DNA of 39,643 bases, from positions 1 to 39,643 of the forward strand of contig CAJBME010000216.1 in assembly GCA_903954065.1 (NCBI GenBank), given 5' to 3'. The notes under the pieces were generated by a model. It made no database searches, was not told the origin of the DNA, and saw nothing but the letters and a program-made list of their open reading frames with translations. Below are positions 25,566 to 36,500 of the stretch, piece by piece. Source of the DNA: an uncultured bacterium (GTDB lineage Bacteria > Verrucomicrobiota > Verrucomicrobiia > Verrucomicrobiales > V1-33). A program made the translations under genes and the position numbers. Every line of letters starts with the position of its first letter. The first letter of the stretch is position 1.

Positions 25566-27542
25566 ATGTCATACTTCTTTCGCCGTCCGCGGGTCGTCTT
25601 ACTGCTTCAAGTGTTACTAGTCGCGTGGTTCGCAGGCCCGGTCGCTGCCGTGGAAGCCGATCAGACCCTGAAACTCAACTATGGGTGGAATGCGGTCTGG
25701 CTGGAAGTGGAGCCCACGGATGCCAGTGGTGGCAGCTTGACTTGTGACCAGGTTTTCCGGGCCGACGGCTTCCGGATCGACCGTATTGCCAGTCAAGTCG
25801 GCAGCATCGGCACCGCAGAATTCACTTCCAATCCGGAGAGTCTATTCAATCAAGGCGGCTGGGACGTGTGGGCCTCAGACCCGGCTTCCGGGGAGACCGC
25901 CAGCATCGCCGTTCGCGCGAACCACGCTTATTTGGTCCATGTCACGACCTTGGACGGAGCCGTCCAGGACGGGGCGGCGGCGGGAACGCTTAGCTTGCGC
26001 GGCAAGGTGGCTTGGAATCGGCCCGCTTGGAACAAAGGCAGTTTCAATCTGGTGGGTTTCGGTGTGCAGGGAGTTCCCACGTTTTCCTCGATGTTTGCGG
26101 CTTCCGGTATCGTGGTCGACGGGCCGATTGGCGCGGCGGCCAATGTGCAGAGGCTGAACTCCGCGACGGGGGCCTGGGAGGCGGTGAAAGGAGCAGACCT
26201 GCTCGAAAGTGGCCGGGCCTACTGGATCAATGTGCCCTACACCCTTTCCGGCAACGGATGGGCAGGTCCGGTGGAAATGGATTTTCCCGGAGCGGTTTCC
26301 GGGTCGCTGGGGTTTGGATCGGGCCCGGGCTCCTTGGAGGTGGTGAATCCCGCTAACCCCGCAGAGACTCCGGTGCTCATGTCTGCCGCGGAGTTGACTT
26401 TTTCCAGCCTGGAGGCCAGCGGCGGACCCCAGCATCAGGTCACCCTCACCCGTCTTGCCCCGACGGGCTCGGACCCCGCAGCCTCCGACCTCCAGTTTTT
26501 CGCTCTCCAGCCTGTCCCGTTGGAACTCAAATGGCAGACGCAATCCGTCGATTTCACCGCAGGCTGGCTGGCCGCATCTGTCAACCCCGCCTCAAGCCGC
26601 TCGATCACCGTCGGCGTAAAGCGGAACTGGAGTAGCGGGCTCAATTTCCGCGAGCACCTTTACCGGGTTAGCGTCTCGCTGAGCGGGGGCTCCGTGTATC
26701 GCTGGTTGCCAGTAAGGGCCATCAATGCCGACCTCTCGCCCACGCCGGGTTCCACCGCGCCCGCCAGTCAGTTCACCGGTCTCTGGGCGGGACAGATCAT
26801 TCTCAGTTCGGTCACCAGCCTGGGCACCGCAGGCTCACCCGTGCAGGCCACGGCAAGCGAACTGCCGATGCAGATCTTCATCCACGTCGACTCGGCAGGG
26901 CAGGCGCGTCTGGTGCCCCGCTCCATCCTGATGCAGACGAAAACCGCCTCGCCGGACATCGCCCCCACCCAGGTGCTGGTGGTTGACGAGACGCGCCTTC
27001 CCTACCTCGAAGGCGTCCAGCAGCGGGCGGATGGCACTCGCGTGGGTCTGCGCCTCGAGACGGTCGCCTTCGACCTGCCCCGGGACCTCAGCGTGGCCCA
27101 TCTTTCAACCTCGCTGCGCAGCAAGGTGGCCACGGCGCAGGGCATCGCCAATCCCGCCGAAGTGACCGATGGAGACGTGCTCGCCTACTTTACGCTGGGG
27201 TCGCGCACGTCCCGTCCGCCGGACCTGCCAGAAACTTACTATCTTTCCTGGCCGCTGGATGGGCAGCCCGGCGTAGGCCGCACGGTGGGAACCGGTGCCT
27301 CGTCACCCCTTACGCTCGATGCATTTCATCGCAGCAACCCCTTCCGGCATGCCTTCCACCCCCAGCACGGTGCCGGTTATCCCGTTTCCCGCAGCTTTTC
27401 GATCACCTTCGACGCGGCGCCCGATCCCACCATCCTCACCGGCACCTACCAGGAAACCACCCGCGGTCTCGCCCGGCAGGACATCGTCTCAAAGGGTGGC
27501 ATCTCGCTGCGCCGCATCACCACCGTCGACACCCTCCAGTAA
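25566..27542 (+). CDS. Exported protein of unknown function, first gene of the giant-protein operon
   Basis: From the ATG at 25566 this is a 658-residue protein with a signal peptide (SYFFRRPRVVLLLQVLLVAW, cleavage near PVAAVEA). The mature protein starts with LKLNYGWNAVWLEVEPTD and contains alternating strand-rich segments with many Gly, Ser and Trp, consistent with beta-sandwich modules of a surface or secreted protein. Blocks such as GKVAWNRPAWNKGSFNLVGF and GRAYWINVPYTLSG recall the 'life in the details' type of secreted Verrucomicrobiota proteins, without a named domain. The C-terminal SRSFSITFDAAPDPTILTGT leads to a final strand and GGISLRRITTVDTLQ. Upstream in-frame starts (25461, 25530) would put polar residues before the signal. 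It precedes the giant gene by 6 nt, so the two are co-transcribed and probably act together. Confidence 0.8.
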   Translation: MSYFFRRPRVVLLLQVLLVAWFAGPVAAVEADQTLKLNYGWNAVWLEVEPTDASGGSLTCDQVFRADGFRIDRIASQVGSIGTAEFTSNPESLFNQGGWDVWASDPASGETASIAVRANHAYLVHVTTLDGAVQDGAAAGTLSLRGKVAWNRPAWNKGSFNLVGFGVQGVPTFSSMFAASGIVVDGPIGAAANVQRLNSATGAWEAVKGADLLESGRAYWINVPYTLSGNGWAGPVEMDFPGAVSGSLGFGSGPGSLEVVNPANPAETPVLMSAAELTFSSLEASGGPQHQVTLTRLAPTGSDPAASDLQFFALQPVPLELKWQTQSVDFTAGWLAASVNPASSRSITVGVKRNWSSGLNFREHLYRVSVSLSGGSVYRWLPVRAINADLSPTPGSTAPASQFTGLWAGQIILSSVTSLGTAGSPVQATASELPMQIFIHVDSAGQARLVPRSILMQTKTASPDIAPTQVLVVDETRLPYLEGVQQRADGTRVGLRLETVAFDLPRDLSVAHLSTSLRSKVATAQGIANPAEVTDGDVLAYFTLGSRTSRPPDLPETYYLSWPLDGQPGVGRTVGTGASSPLTLDAFHRSNPFRHAFHPQHGAGYPVSRSFSITFDAAPDPTILTGTYQETTRGLARQDIVSKGGISLRRITTVDTLQ

Positions 27543-27548
27543 TCTCCC

Positions 27549-30500
27549 ATGTTTTTCCCAGCCATGCATCTATCATTTGCCACCACCAGGGCCGAACGAG
27601 TTGCGCCTGGCCTCGGCGTGGCCCGCCGGAGGAGCCGCCTGCTGATCGGATTCCTCATGAGTCTCCTCGCCACGGCAGGCGCGTTGGCCCAGCAACCGGT
27701 CGCCTTCACTTTTGTAGACAAAACCTTCCAGACCTGGACGGTGCCGGACACCGGCTGGTATCTGCTCGATGTCAGCGGCGCGCAGGGCGGTGATGCCAGC
27801 AACGGCAGCCACGCGGGCGGCAAGGGAGCCCAGATCCAGGCCTCGGTCCGGTTGACCAAAGGGGAAGTGCTGCGCATCGCCGTCGGCGGACAAGGGGGGA
27901 AGGGGAGAAGTGACGGCAACAACCCCAGCGGCGGCGGCGGCGGCGGCAGTTCTTCCATCGTTCGGGTGAAAAACACGGCGACCCCGCTCGCCCCCTCGTC
28001 AGACGATGAACCTCTGCTAATCGTCGCCGGCGGCGGCGGTGCGGCCTCGATATACGCCGGCAGCCCGGGCAACGCCATCAGCGCGGACGGCGATTTTGGA
28101 TGGGGTGGGAGGAACGGCCAAGGTGGTGGGCTCGGTCAGGATAGTGTTAATAACGGCGGGGCTGGGGGGGCGGGTTATTTGGGAGATGGCGATACGCGGA
28201 TTAACTCAGATGGAATTAATCAAGCTTTTGGGGGGAAGAAATATCTCAATGGAAACTTCGGCGGTGATCCGCACCTTTCGGGTGGGGCCGGCGGATGGGG
28301 TGGTGGTGGCGGCGGCGGCAGTGCGACTAGCACAAATGACGGCGGCGGCGGCGGTGGCAGTGGCTACAGCGGCGGTGGCGGTGGTCCGAACCCCGGCAAC
28401 GGCGGCGGCGGCGGCGGCTCCTTTGTGTTCACTGGTTCTGCCGATCGGCCGGCGGCTAGGGTGTTCGCCCGCAACACGGGGGCGCATGGCGGAAATGGTG
28501 CCATCTCCATCACCCTGCAGCGCTATAGCCTCCCGGCGGACACCACGGCCCCACTCAGCCTCCCGGACGCCTATTTCAGCAAGGATTTGCAGTTCCCCAA
28601 CGATGTCACCGGTGGTGATGTGGACTTGGGAGGCAGTGCGACGGTGCCCGAGGGCGCTTCCTACGTGCAGCTCACCCCTGCCGCCAACTGGCAGTCCGGA
28701 AACATGGTCATCAAATCCATCCCCGTGCGGCAGAAGGTGAGCCGCATGGTGGTCAAGTTCCAAGTGCAGACCACCGGAGGTACCACCCCGCCCGCGGACG
28801 GCTTCAGTTTCAACTTCGGTCCCGAGCTGGCTGCCATCGAACCGATTGGTGTGGATGGAATCTCGGAGGGGCTTGCCGTGACCTTCGACACCTATGACGG
28901 GGAGAATCCCGATCCTGCGGGTGCACTGGAAGTGGTTTACGACTCGGTTGTGAAGCAAGGCGTTTCCTTCTCTGTAGCCAGGCCAGACGGGGCCATGCCC
29001 CCTTACCCCGTGGTGGAAGATGCCTCGGGCAATCCCCAGTCGCTCACGACCGGTGACAACTGGGTCCCGGTGCAGGTGGATCTCGTGGGTGATCCCGACT
29101 TGGGCGGTGGTCTCGTCAGCGTGACCTGGAACGGGTATCAGGTGCTCAAGAACGTCCCTGTGCCGTATCTGCCCGCCGAGTCGGAGGGTTGGCAGATCGG
29201 ATTCGGAGCCCAGACCGGTGCCCTGAATCAGGCCCATCGAATCCGGAATGTCTCCATCGCGGCCGATACCTATGTGACGCTCGACGTCATCAGCCAGTTT
29301 GGCTCTAGCTTGGTTTCTCCCCCCGGCGGCCGCCGAAGCTACAACACCGGCGAGTCGCTTACCTTTAGTGCCCCGCCATTCGTCTATCTCGACCGTTACC
29401 GGAAGACCCTCACCGGCACCGAGGATGATATGCGGCTCCGGGCGGCCTACCGGGCGAAGCTCTTGGGCGGCTCCATCGGCGGTCAGGCCCTGTTGGGCGG
29501 GTCCACCGTAAAGCTGACCGAGTCCACCGTAGTGAACTGGCAGTGGGAGCTCGAGTATCTCGCGGAGGTCAACACCGGCACCGAGTCCATCCAGGGCCTT
29601 TCCGCCTCCTCCGTGACCGATGCGACGAACCAGCCCACCCTCGGCCGCAACTTCCGCCCGCTCAATTACAACTTCGACTCGGTGGTCTATTCGCAGATCA
29701 TGGGCACCGGCAACGGGCTGGACATCCAGTTCCAGCCGAAGGGTTATGTTATCGAAAACGCCCCCAATTCCCCGGAGCGCTTCCTGCAACTCTCCGGCGG
29801 CGGCGACCACCTGCGCGCCAACTCCGCAGGCACCGGGCTGATCGGCGGCGACGGATCCTTCACCATCGAGTTTTGGGCACGGCGCGATCCCGTCACGATG
29901 ACCGCGGACCAGAATGTGGTCTCGCTCGGATCCTCTTCCGCCTCGGGCGCACAGCTCCGCGCCGGTTTCACCTCCGGGAACGCTTTCTTCCTGACGAACA
30001 ACGGCGTCACCGTCGCGGCCCCGGCCGCGCTGACCGACAACAGCTGGCATCACTGGGCGGCGGTCAATGACAAGCCCGCCAACACCGTCACCCTCTATCG
30101 CGACGGCAAGGTGGTGGCGTCCGGCAACCAGGCGCTGAACTTTTCCGGCAGCACCCAGACCGTCACCATCGGTGCCCGCGCCATCGGCGCCGCCACCGCG
30201 GACGGCTTCTTCCCGGGCGGCCTCAACAACCTGCGCGTCTGGAAAACCGCCCTCGGCATCGACCCGGTCCGCAGCGGCCGCACCACCCTCCTCGTGGGCC
30301 CCGGGAACGCCTCCCTAGGCCTCGAGCTCCCCTTTGACACTCTGCCCACCGCGGACATGCCCGGTGTTTACATCGAGCGCCGCGAGGGAACGACCCTGCC
30401 CACCAGCGTCGCGGACACGGCGTCCTTCCCGGTGCAGACCAGCTCCATCCAGTCCGGGTTCGCACTTCCCGACTCTGCGGCGGTGCCCGCGGCCGGCCCG

Positions 30501-33500
30501 GCGGGTTACTACGGATGGACCCTGCGTTCCCGGCTCCGCATTGATGTCGCCGGGACCTACACTTTCCGAGTGAGCGGTGGCGATGGCGCACAACTCTTCA
30601 TCGACGGCAACCGGATCTGGAACCCCAACGGAAAACAGGACGACTCCAGCGATTTCGAGCAGTCTCTCCACCTCGACGCCGGAGACCACATCGTCGAGCT
30701 CAATTCCTACGAAGTGGGCGGGCGGCGTCCCGCCCTCAGCTACTCCGCATCGCGCGTTGCCCAGCAATCGCTCCCGCCCTCGAAGCTTTTTGCGCTCGCT
30801 CGCGAACAGCTCGCTTTCGGGGCCTTCACCACCACCTCCGCCGAAGGGGGCAATGTCTCCTTCGCCACCGCCGGGTTTGGCTCGGTGTTTCCCGAGACCG
30901 CGACTGGCGCGCAGGTCGCGGCGGCTGTGCTTCCCGGCTTCCATTTCAACCCGCTCGAAAGCACGACGGGCACCACCCACAACATCGACCCCGGTGAAAA
31001 AGGCGTCATGGCTGACTACCGCCGCGTCTTCTGGATGTGGGACAAGAAATTCAGCTTCACCGTCGACGTCATGGCCGTCGGCCTTCCTGAGGCCGCCCTC
31101 AACGCCTTCCAAAACTACCCGTTTTTCAAGATGGTTGATGGCGTGCTCGACGGCAGCGCCAAGCAGACCCAGACCGCTGCGGGGATCCGCCGGGTGCTCG
31201 ACCTGTGGCTCGCCGAGGGCGAGCGGCTCGAGGTCGGCACGGTCTACCGCACCCCGGACCGGCGCTACACGCTCAAGAAGATCTCGAACGCCATCAACAA
31301 CTTCAGCCCGATTACCCGGGAATCCCTCTCCAACACGACCTACAGCGGCCGCGTGGCGAAGTCCTACCTCATCCCGGCGGTCTCGGCCCCCGGCAGTATG
31401 ACCATGGAGGTCGATAGGACCACCTACCGCACCGAGCTGGCCATCGGCGAGGGGCTCGATTTCTCGAGCCGCGATGCCATCGACACCCAGTTGACGCCCG
31501 ATCTCCCGGACGACGCCGTACTCGTCTCCGTCACCGCCAACAGCCAGCCCGCCGTGACCGCGCCCGAGGTGATCAATGATGAACCGGGTTGGACCGGCAG
31601 CCAGGGCGATCCCTGGCAGTGGGACATCATCGGGGAAAAATGGTATCCGCTCAAGCCCGGCACCTACACCCTCGACTGGAAGGACAAGAACACCGGCGAG
31701 ACCTACCACATGGAGGTGACAGCCGCCTTCCCGGCGGACACCGAGACCCTTGCCTACCGCGAAGACGACCAGGGCAACTACCTCGGGACCGCGCCCGCCT
31801 ACCAGACGAACGTCACCTTCGACGCCACCAACGCCTCCTTCCCCGCCACCCCTGGCGCCCACTACCGTTACCTCGTCTCGCCAAAAACGGACTCGCCCTT
31901 CCCGGTCGACCTCGATCCCTCGGCCACCGACCGCTGGAGCTTCCTACGGCAGGCCTTCTCGACCCAAGCTTCGGCCAAGGTGGACAAGACCAACGCCTCG
32001 GGTCCGCGTTTCACCGAGAACACGTCCGACGCCCGGACCGTGCTCGTCTTCAGCTACCGCCCGACCACCGGTGCGGCCACCGGCGACTTGAACCGCGAGA
32101 AGATCGCCGTGCGCGTGGTCGGTTCGCTCGCCCCCGAAACCCGTCAGAATGACGGCCCTGCCCAAACCGTGGTCTCGCGCATCGGCAGTGCCGACGACAC
32201 CGCCGGTTTCGGCTCGGGCTACATCGTCAACGAGGTCTCCAACTACACCGCCACCCTCTACGACCGCAGCGCCGCGGTCGGGAAGTGGGGGCCGGTCTAC
32301 CCGGTGAACTGGGGTGGGCTCTTCACCGATGATAAGAGGCTGAGCATCGGCTACTACGAAAACCCGGGCTCCGATCCTGCCAGTCTGCTCCACCCGCCTG
32401 TGGGCTGGCCGCACCTGCTGACCCACTACGATGAGGTGGAATTCCCCTCGGATGATGACGATTCCGTCCCCGCGATCTACATCGCGAGCCAGCTCGGCAG
32501 CGAGGGCGTCAACCAGTCCCTTGGTAATCCCAAGCCACAGCTCGTTTTCGACCCGACCCTCTATTCCGGTCTCACTGTCTATAACCAGCCTGACCACGAG
32601 TTGCCGGGCTTCAATCCGAACGAAGAGCACGCACTCGTGGCGCCATCGAACCTCGCCGCCATGACTGGTGACGAGGCCGCCAACATCGGCCAGAACGCCT
32701 TCTTCGCGCTGCAGCAATGGATCAACCGGACGGAAACCAGCAAACCCGATGAATATACTTCGGCGCCTTTCGTGCTGGGCCAATACACCGACGCGACCAC
32801 TGGCCAGCCCGGCATGATCGCCTACCGGGTGCGGGAGACGCGCGGCTTCGACCTGACCACTGGGACGCCGCTGGCGGGCACGGACCAGTTTCCGGCGCGG
32901 GATCCCAGGACGCATCTCCCGGTGGACGAGGAGGGCAACCCTGTGCCGCAGCCGGAGAATCCGCGCTATGAATTCACCACGGTGACATTTGCCGGCGACC
33001 TCGTCACGCCGATCTATCCGCTGAACCTGGCGGTGGGCATCCGCATCCTCAACGAGAGCGAGGGAAAAAACGTGGAGTTTGAGGTTGATTCTGAGGATGT
33101 CCAACAGCAGACGCTCTGGCACGACAAGAACGAGGTGCCGTGGGTGGTGGCAGGCGATACCGAGGACGGTGCGAAAAATCGCGTTCCGGGCCGCTTCGAA
33201 TATCGCTTCTGGTATCCGCTAGCCCAGGGCTTCTGGTTGGGAGAAGGCACGGAGGCCAAGGCCAATGGCACTCCGGTCTGCTGGCTGCCGCCTGATGCCG
33301 GTCAGAATGATCCTCTCACCAAATTCACCGATGGCAGCTTCGAAGCCCGGGCCATCAACTACAGCGCCTACTGGAAAGAAAACTATCCCGTGCTCAAGCG
33401 CGGAGAGACTTTGGCTTACGCTGGGGGCGAATACAAGGCCGACCACCCCGCCGCGCCCGGCCTGCCCGCCGTGATCAATTGGGCCTCGGGCGAGGTCGCC

Positions 33501-36500
33501 TTCGACTCCGCCACGCCGGACATGGCCATCACTGATGAGGACCTCAAGGAATTCAACGCCCGCTTCATGCGCCTGCTGGACATCGTTTCGGTGGATTACG
33601 CCAAGGAGGAGATGCCCGACGATCTCAGCCCCGCCCATCCGGACAAGGTCTCGGTGAGCGGCTCTCGCTGGTATTTCAAGGAACTCAGCGGTCCCCTCAG
33701 TCGGCGCTTTTACTATGACACGCTACAGGCCAAACTCGTGTTCCGCGGCACGGTCAACGGCCTCGAGAGCGGCGACCCCTCCCTCACGCGCCCTCCGCTC
33801 GCCATCGCCCAGATCCTGCCCAATGTCATCAGCGAAAAGGATAAGACAGCGCTGGAGCAACTCGCCTCCAGCGACTCCGCATGGAAGACGGCGATCGAGG
33901 AACTTTTCAAGGCCTCCAACCCCGCTGGCCACGCCGAAAGCATGAACACCCCGTTGGTCGGTCCTCCCCACGGTCTCAGGCCCGCGGGCCCGGGAGAGGG
34001 CACGGTCAAGTTCCTCAAAGAAGACGGGACCGAGGAGGAGGTGCCCACCAAGTTCCGTTCCTTCAAAAGCCTCGGCACCGGCGCCACGCTGGTACCCAAC
34101 CCGGAGTCCTTCCTCGAAGCCACCGGAGAGGAACGCTATGTTACCGTGGTGGAAAACAACGACGAGAAGGTCAACGGCGCGGTGACACTCCACGTCATCC
34201 GCCTCGGCGACGAGCGCTACCGCGGCGCCATCTCGGTCATCACCCCGCAGGACGCCTTTGACGAGAAAGTGGAGCTGGTGCACTCCGGGGGCTTCGGTGG
34301 TGCCTCGGACCAGGTCTATTACCAGTGGTGGGTACACGACGTGGCCCCGCTCGACGGCCTGCAGACTCCAGACCAGTCCACCTCCGGCTGGTCGATCTAC
34401 CAGCAGGGCAAGGGCCTCAATTCCATCGGCTTCACCGGCCGACCCGACCTGATCCTCGCGGACAAGCTGTTCTACGTCCGTTACGGCCACGCCGATGAAT
34501 TGGCCAAAATCGAGACGCAAACCCGGGTGGACGCCGGCAGCGTGCGCGACACCGCCTGGCGCCTCGTCGACCCGGACGTCACCTCGCCGAACTGGGCTCC
34601 GGCCGCTTCGGCCGCGGATCGCGTGCCCTACCAATGGGCCGGCGCGGCCAATTCCCCGCAGCTCCAGGCCAGCGGCGCGCACCGCTTCCTGCCTCAGCTC
34701 CTGATGGGCTGGGTGAAGCGCGTGCTCGACGCCGTCAACCCCTACGAGGCCCGCTTCTCCGCCGACTTCACTGGCGACGCCCCGGCCACCGGCTCCAGCA
34801 TGCTCGGACAGGCCGGACGCCCCTACGTCGGCCCCGTGGCCCTCAACAGTTCGAAGGACGCCATCGAAAACGTCGGCCTCATCGAGCTCTACGAGACCGT
34901 CCTGCAGCGCGCCAAGGATCTCACGAACGGCTATCCTTCCGATTTCGGGACCAACCAGGCCCTCCTCCTCGCCTCGACCCGTCTCGCCATGCTCTACGAT
35001 CTGCTGGCCGGCGAGGCCTACACCGACGCCCAGAACTCCTCCCTCTCCCTGACCACCGCCGGTGCCGATAACACCGCCCTGAACTTCGCCCAGCTCTCCG
35101 CCGCCAACCCCTATATCTTCGCTTTCGCGAACGAAGTCCCCAGCCTCCTCCAGGAAGAGCTGTGCCTCCTGCGCGGCACCGACTACCTGAAGTCCTATCC
35201 GGTCTACAACCGGCTCTTCTGGAACTATTTCAAGGGCATCGGCGAGGCCGCTTACAACGCTAACTACGGCATCGGGGACGCCAACCGCGATGGCCTCATC
35301 GACGAGACCGACGCCGGGCTGATCTTCCCCATGGGCCACGGCGATGCCTGGGGGCACTTCCTCTCCGCCAGCAAGATGCACTACGGCCTCCTCCAGCGTG
35401 ACAACTACAACTGGCAGGCCCGCGCGGAACTTTACTCCCTCATCGGCAACGTCATCCCCACCGACTACCTCGACGAACAATCCTTCGCCCGCACCGCCGC
35501 CGCCAAGGCCCGCTGCGGCCTCTCCATCGTCAAGGCCACCTACCGCGACGCCTACGTGGCCGATCCCGCCGCCCAGTGGCAGGGCTACACCGACGCCGCC
35601 GATCCCGCCCGCGCTTGGGGCGTCTCGGAGTGGGCCAACCGCAGCGGCCAGAGTGCTGTCTTCGACTGGATGGTCGGCAATGCCATCCTCCCCGCTGGCT
35701 CCACCGACCCCGCCACCGGCAAGCCGCTCGAGGGGATCAACCTGATCAACCGCCAGACCGCCAAGACCGACCTGCAGGCCCTCGCCGGCAGCCTCCAGGA
35801 AATCCAGCAGACGCTGTACGGCGTCAGCCAGGGCCTCACCCCTATCGGGGTCAATCCCGACACCGTCAGCTTCGGGCTGGACTCCTTCTACGACTTGACT
35901 TGGGAGCGCAAAACGCACTTCGAACAGACCTACGAGTCCGCCGTCGCCGCCGCCTCCAATGCCAAGGCCGCCCTCGACTTCGTCAGCGCCACCTCGCAGA
36001 CCATGCGCCAGATCGGGGGTGACGCCGGTGAGCTTAAACAGAAAGCCATCGAGCAGGACATCGACTACCGCAACCGCCTCATCGCCCTGCTCGGCACCCC
36101 CTACTCTGGTGCCATCGGCAACGGTAAGGTCTTCGCGGAAGGCTACAGCGGTCCCGACCTCGTCACCTACACGTATCTCGACGCCACCACTGTCGAGCAA
36201 TTGCAACCCACGGCTAAGACCACCGATGGCCTGCCCGAGGCGTTCCGGAGTGCGCGGATCTCGATCCACAATTCGCTCTCCAAGACCGGCAGCAAGCTCG
36301 AGTTCCTGCCCACGGGAATGAATGATCTGCTGCTCGACGGCGAGCTGATGAAACTCTTCGACGAATTCTACCTTACCAACAGTAAGCAAGATACGTATCC
36401 CAAAATCATCATCAATGGCTTCAGTGAAGGCGAAGCGAGCCCCGGTAATACGCTTTCCGTGGAGATACCTATTTCTAAAACCTCGCAGTATGCCTTCAAG

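Noticed and set aside
28206..30053. Open frame of 615 codons on the minus strand
   Set aside because: Antisense to the glycine-rich, lectin and LamG parts of the giant gene, whose plus-strand product has recognisable modules. Its composition is typical of a shadow frame.
30315..31862. Open frame of 515 codons on the minus strand
   Set aside because: Antisense to the PA14 and following region of the giant gene; rich in Gly, Val and Arg with no motif.
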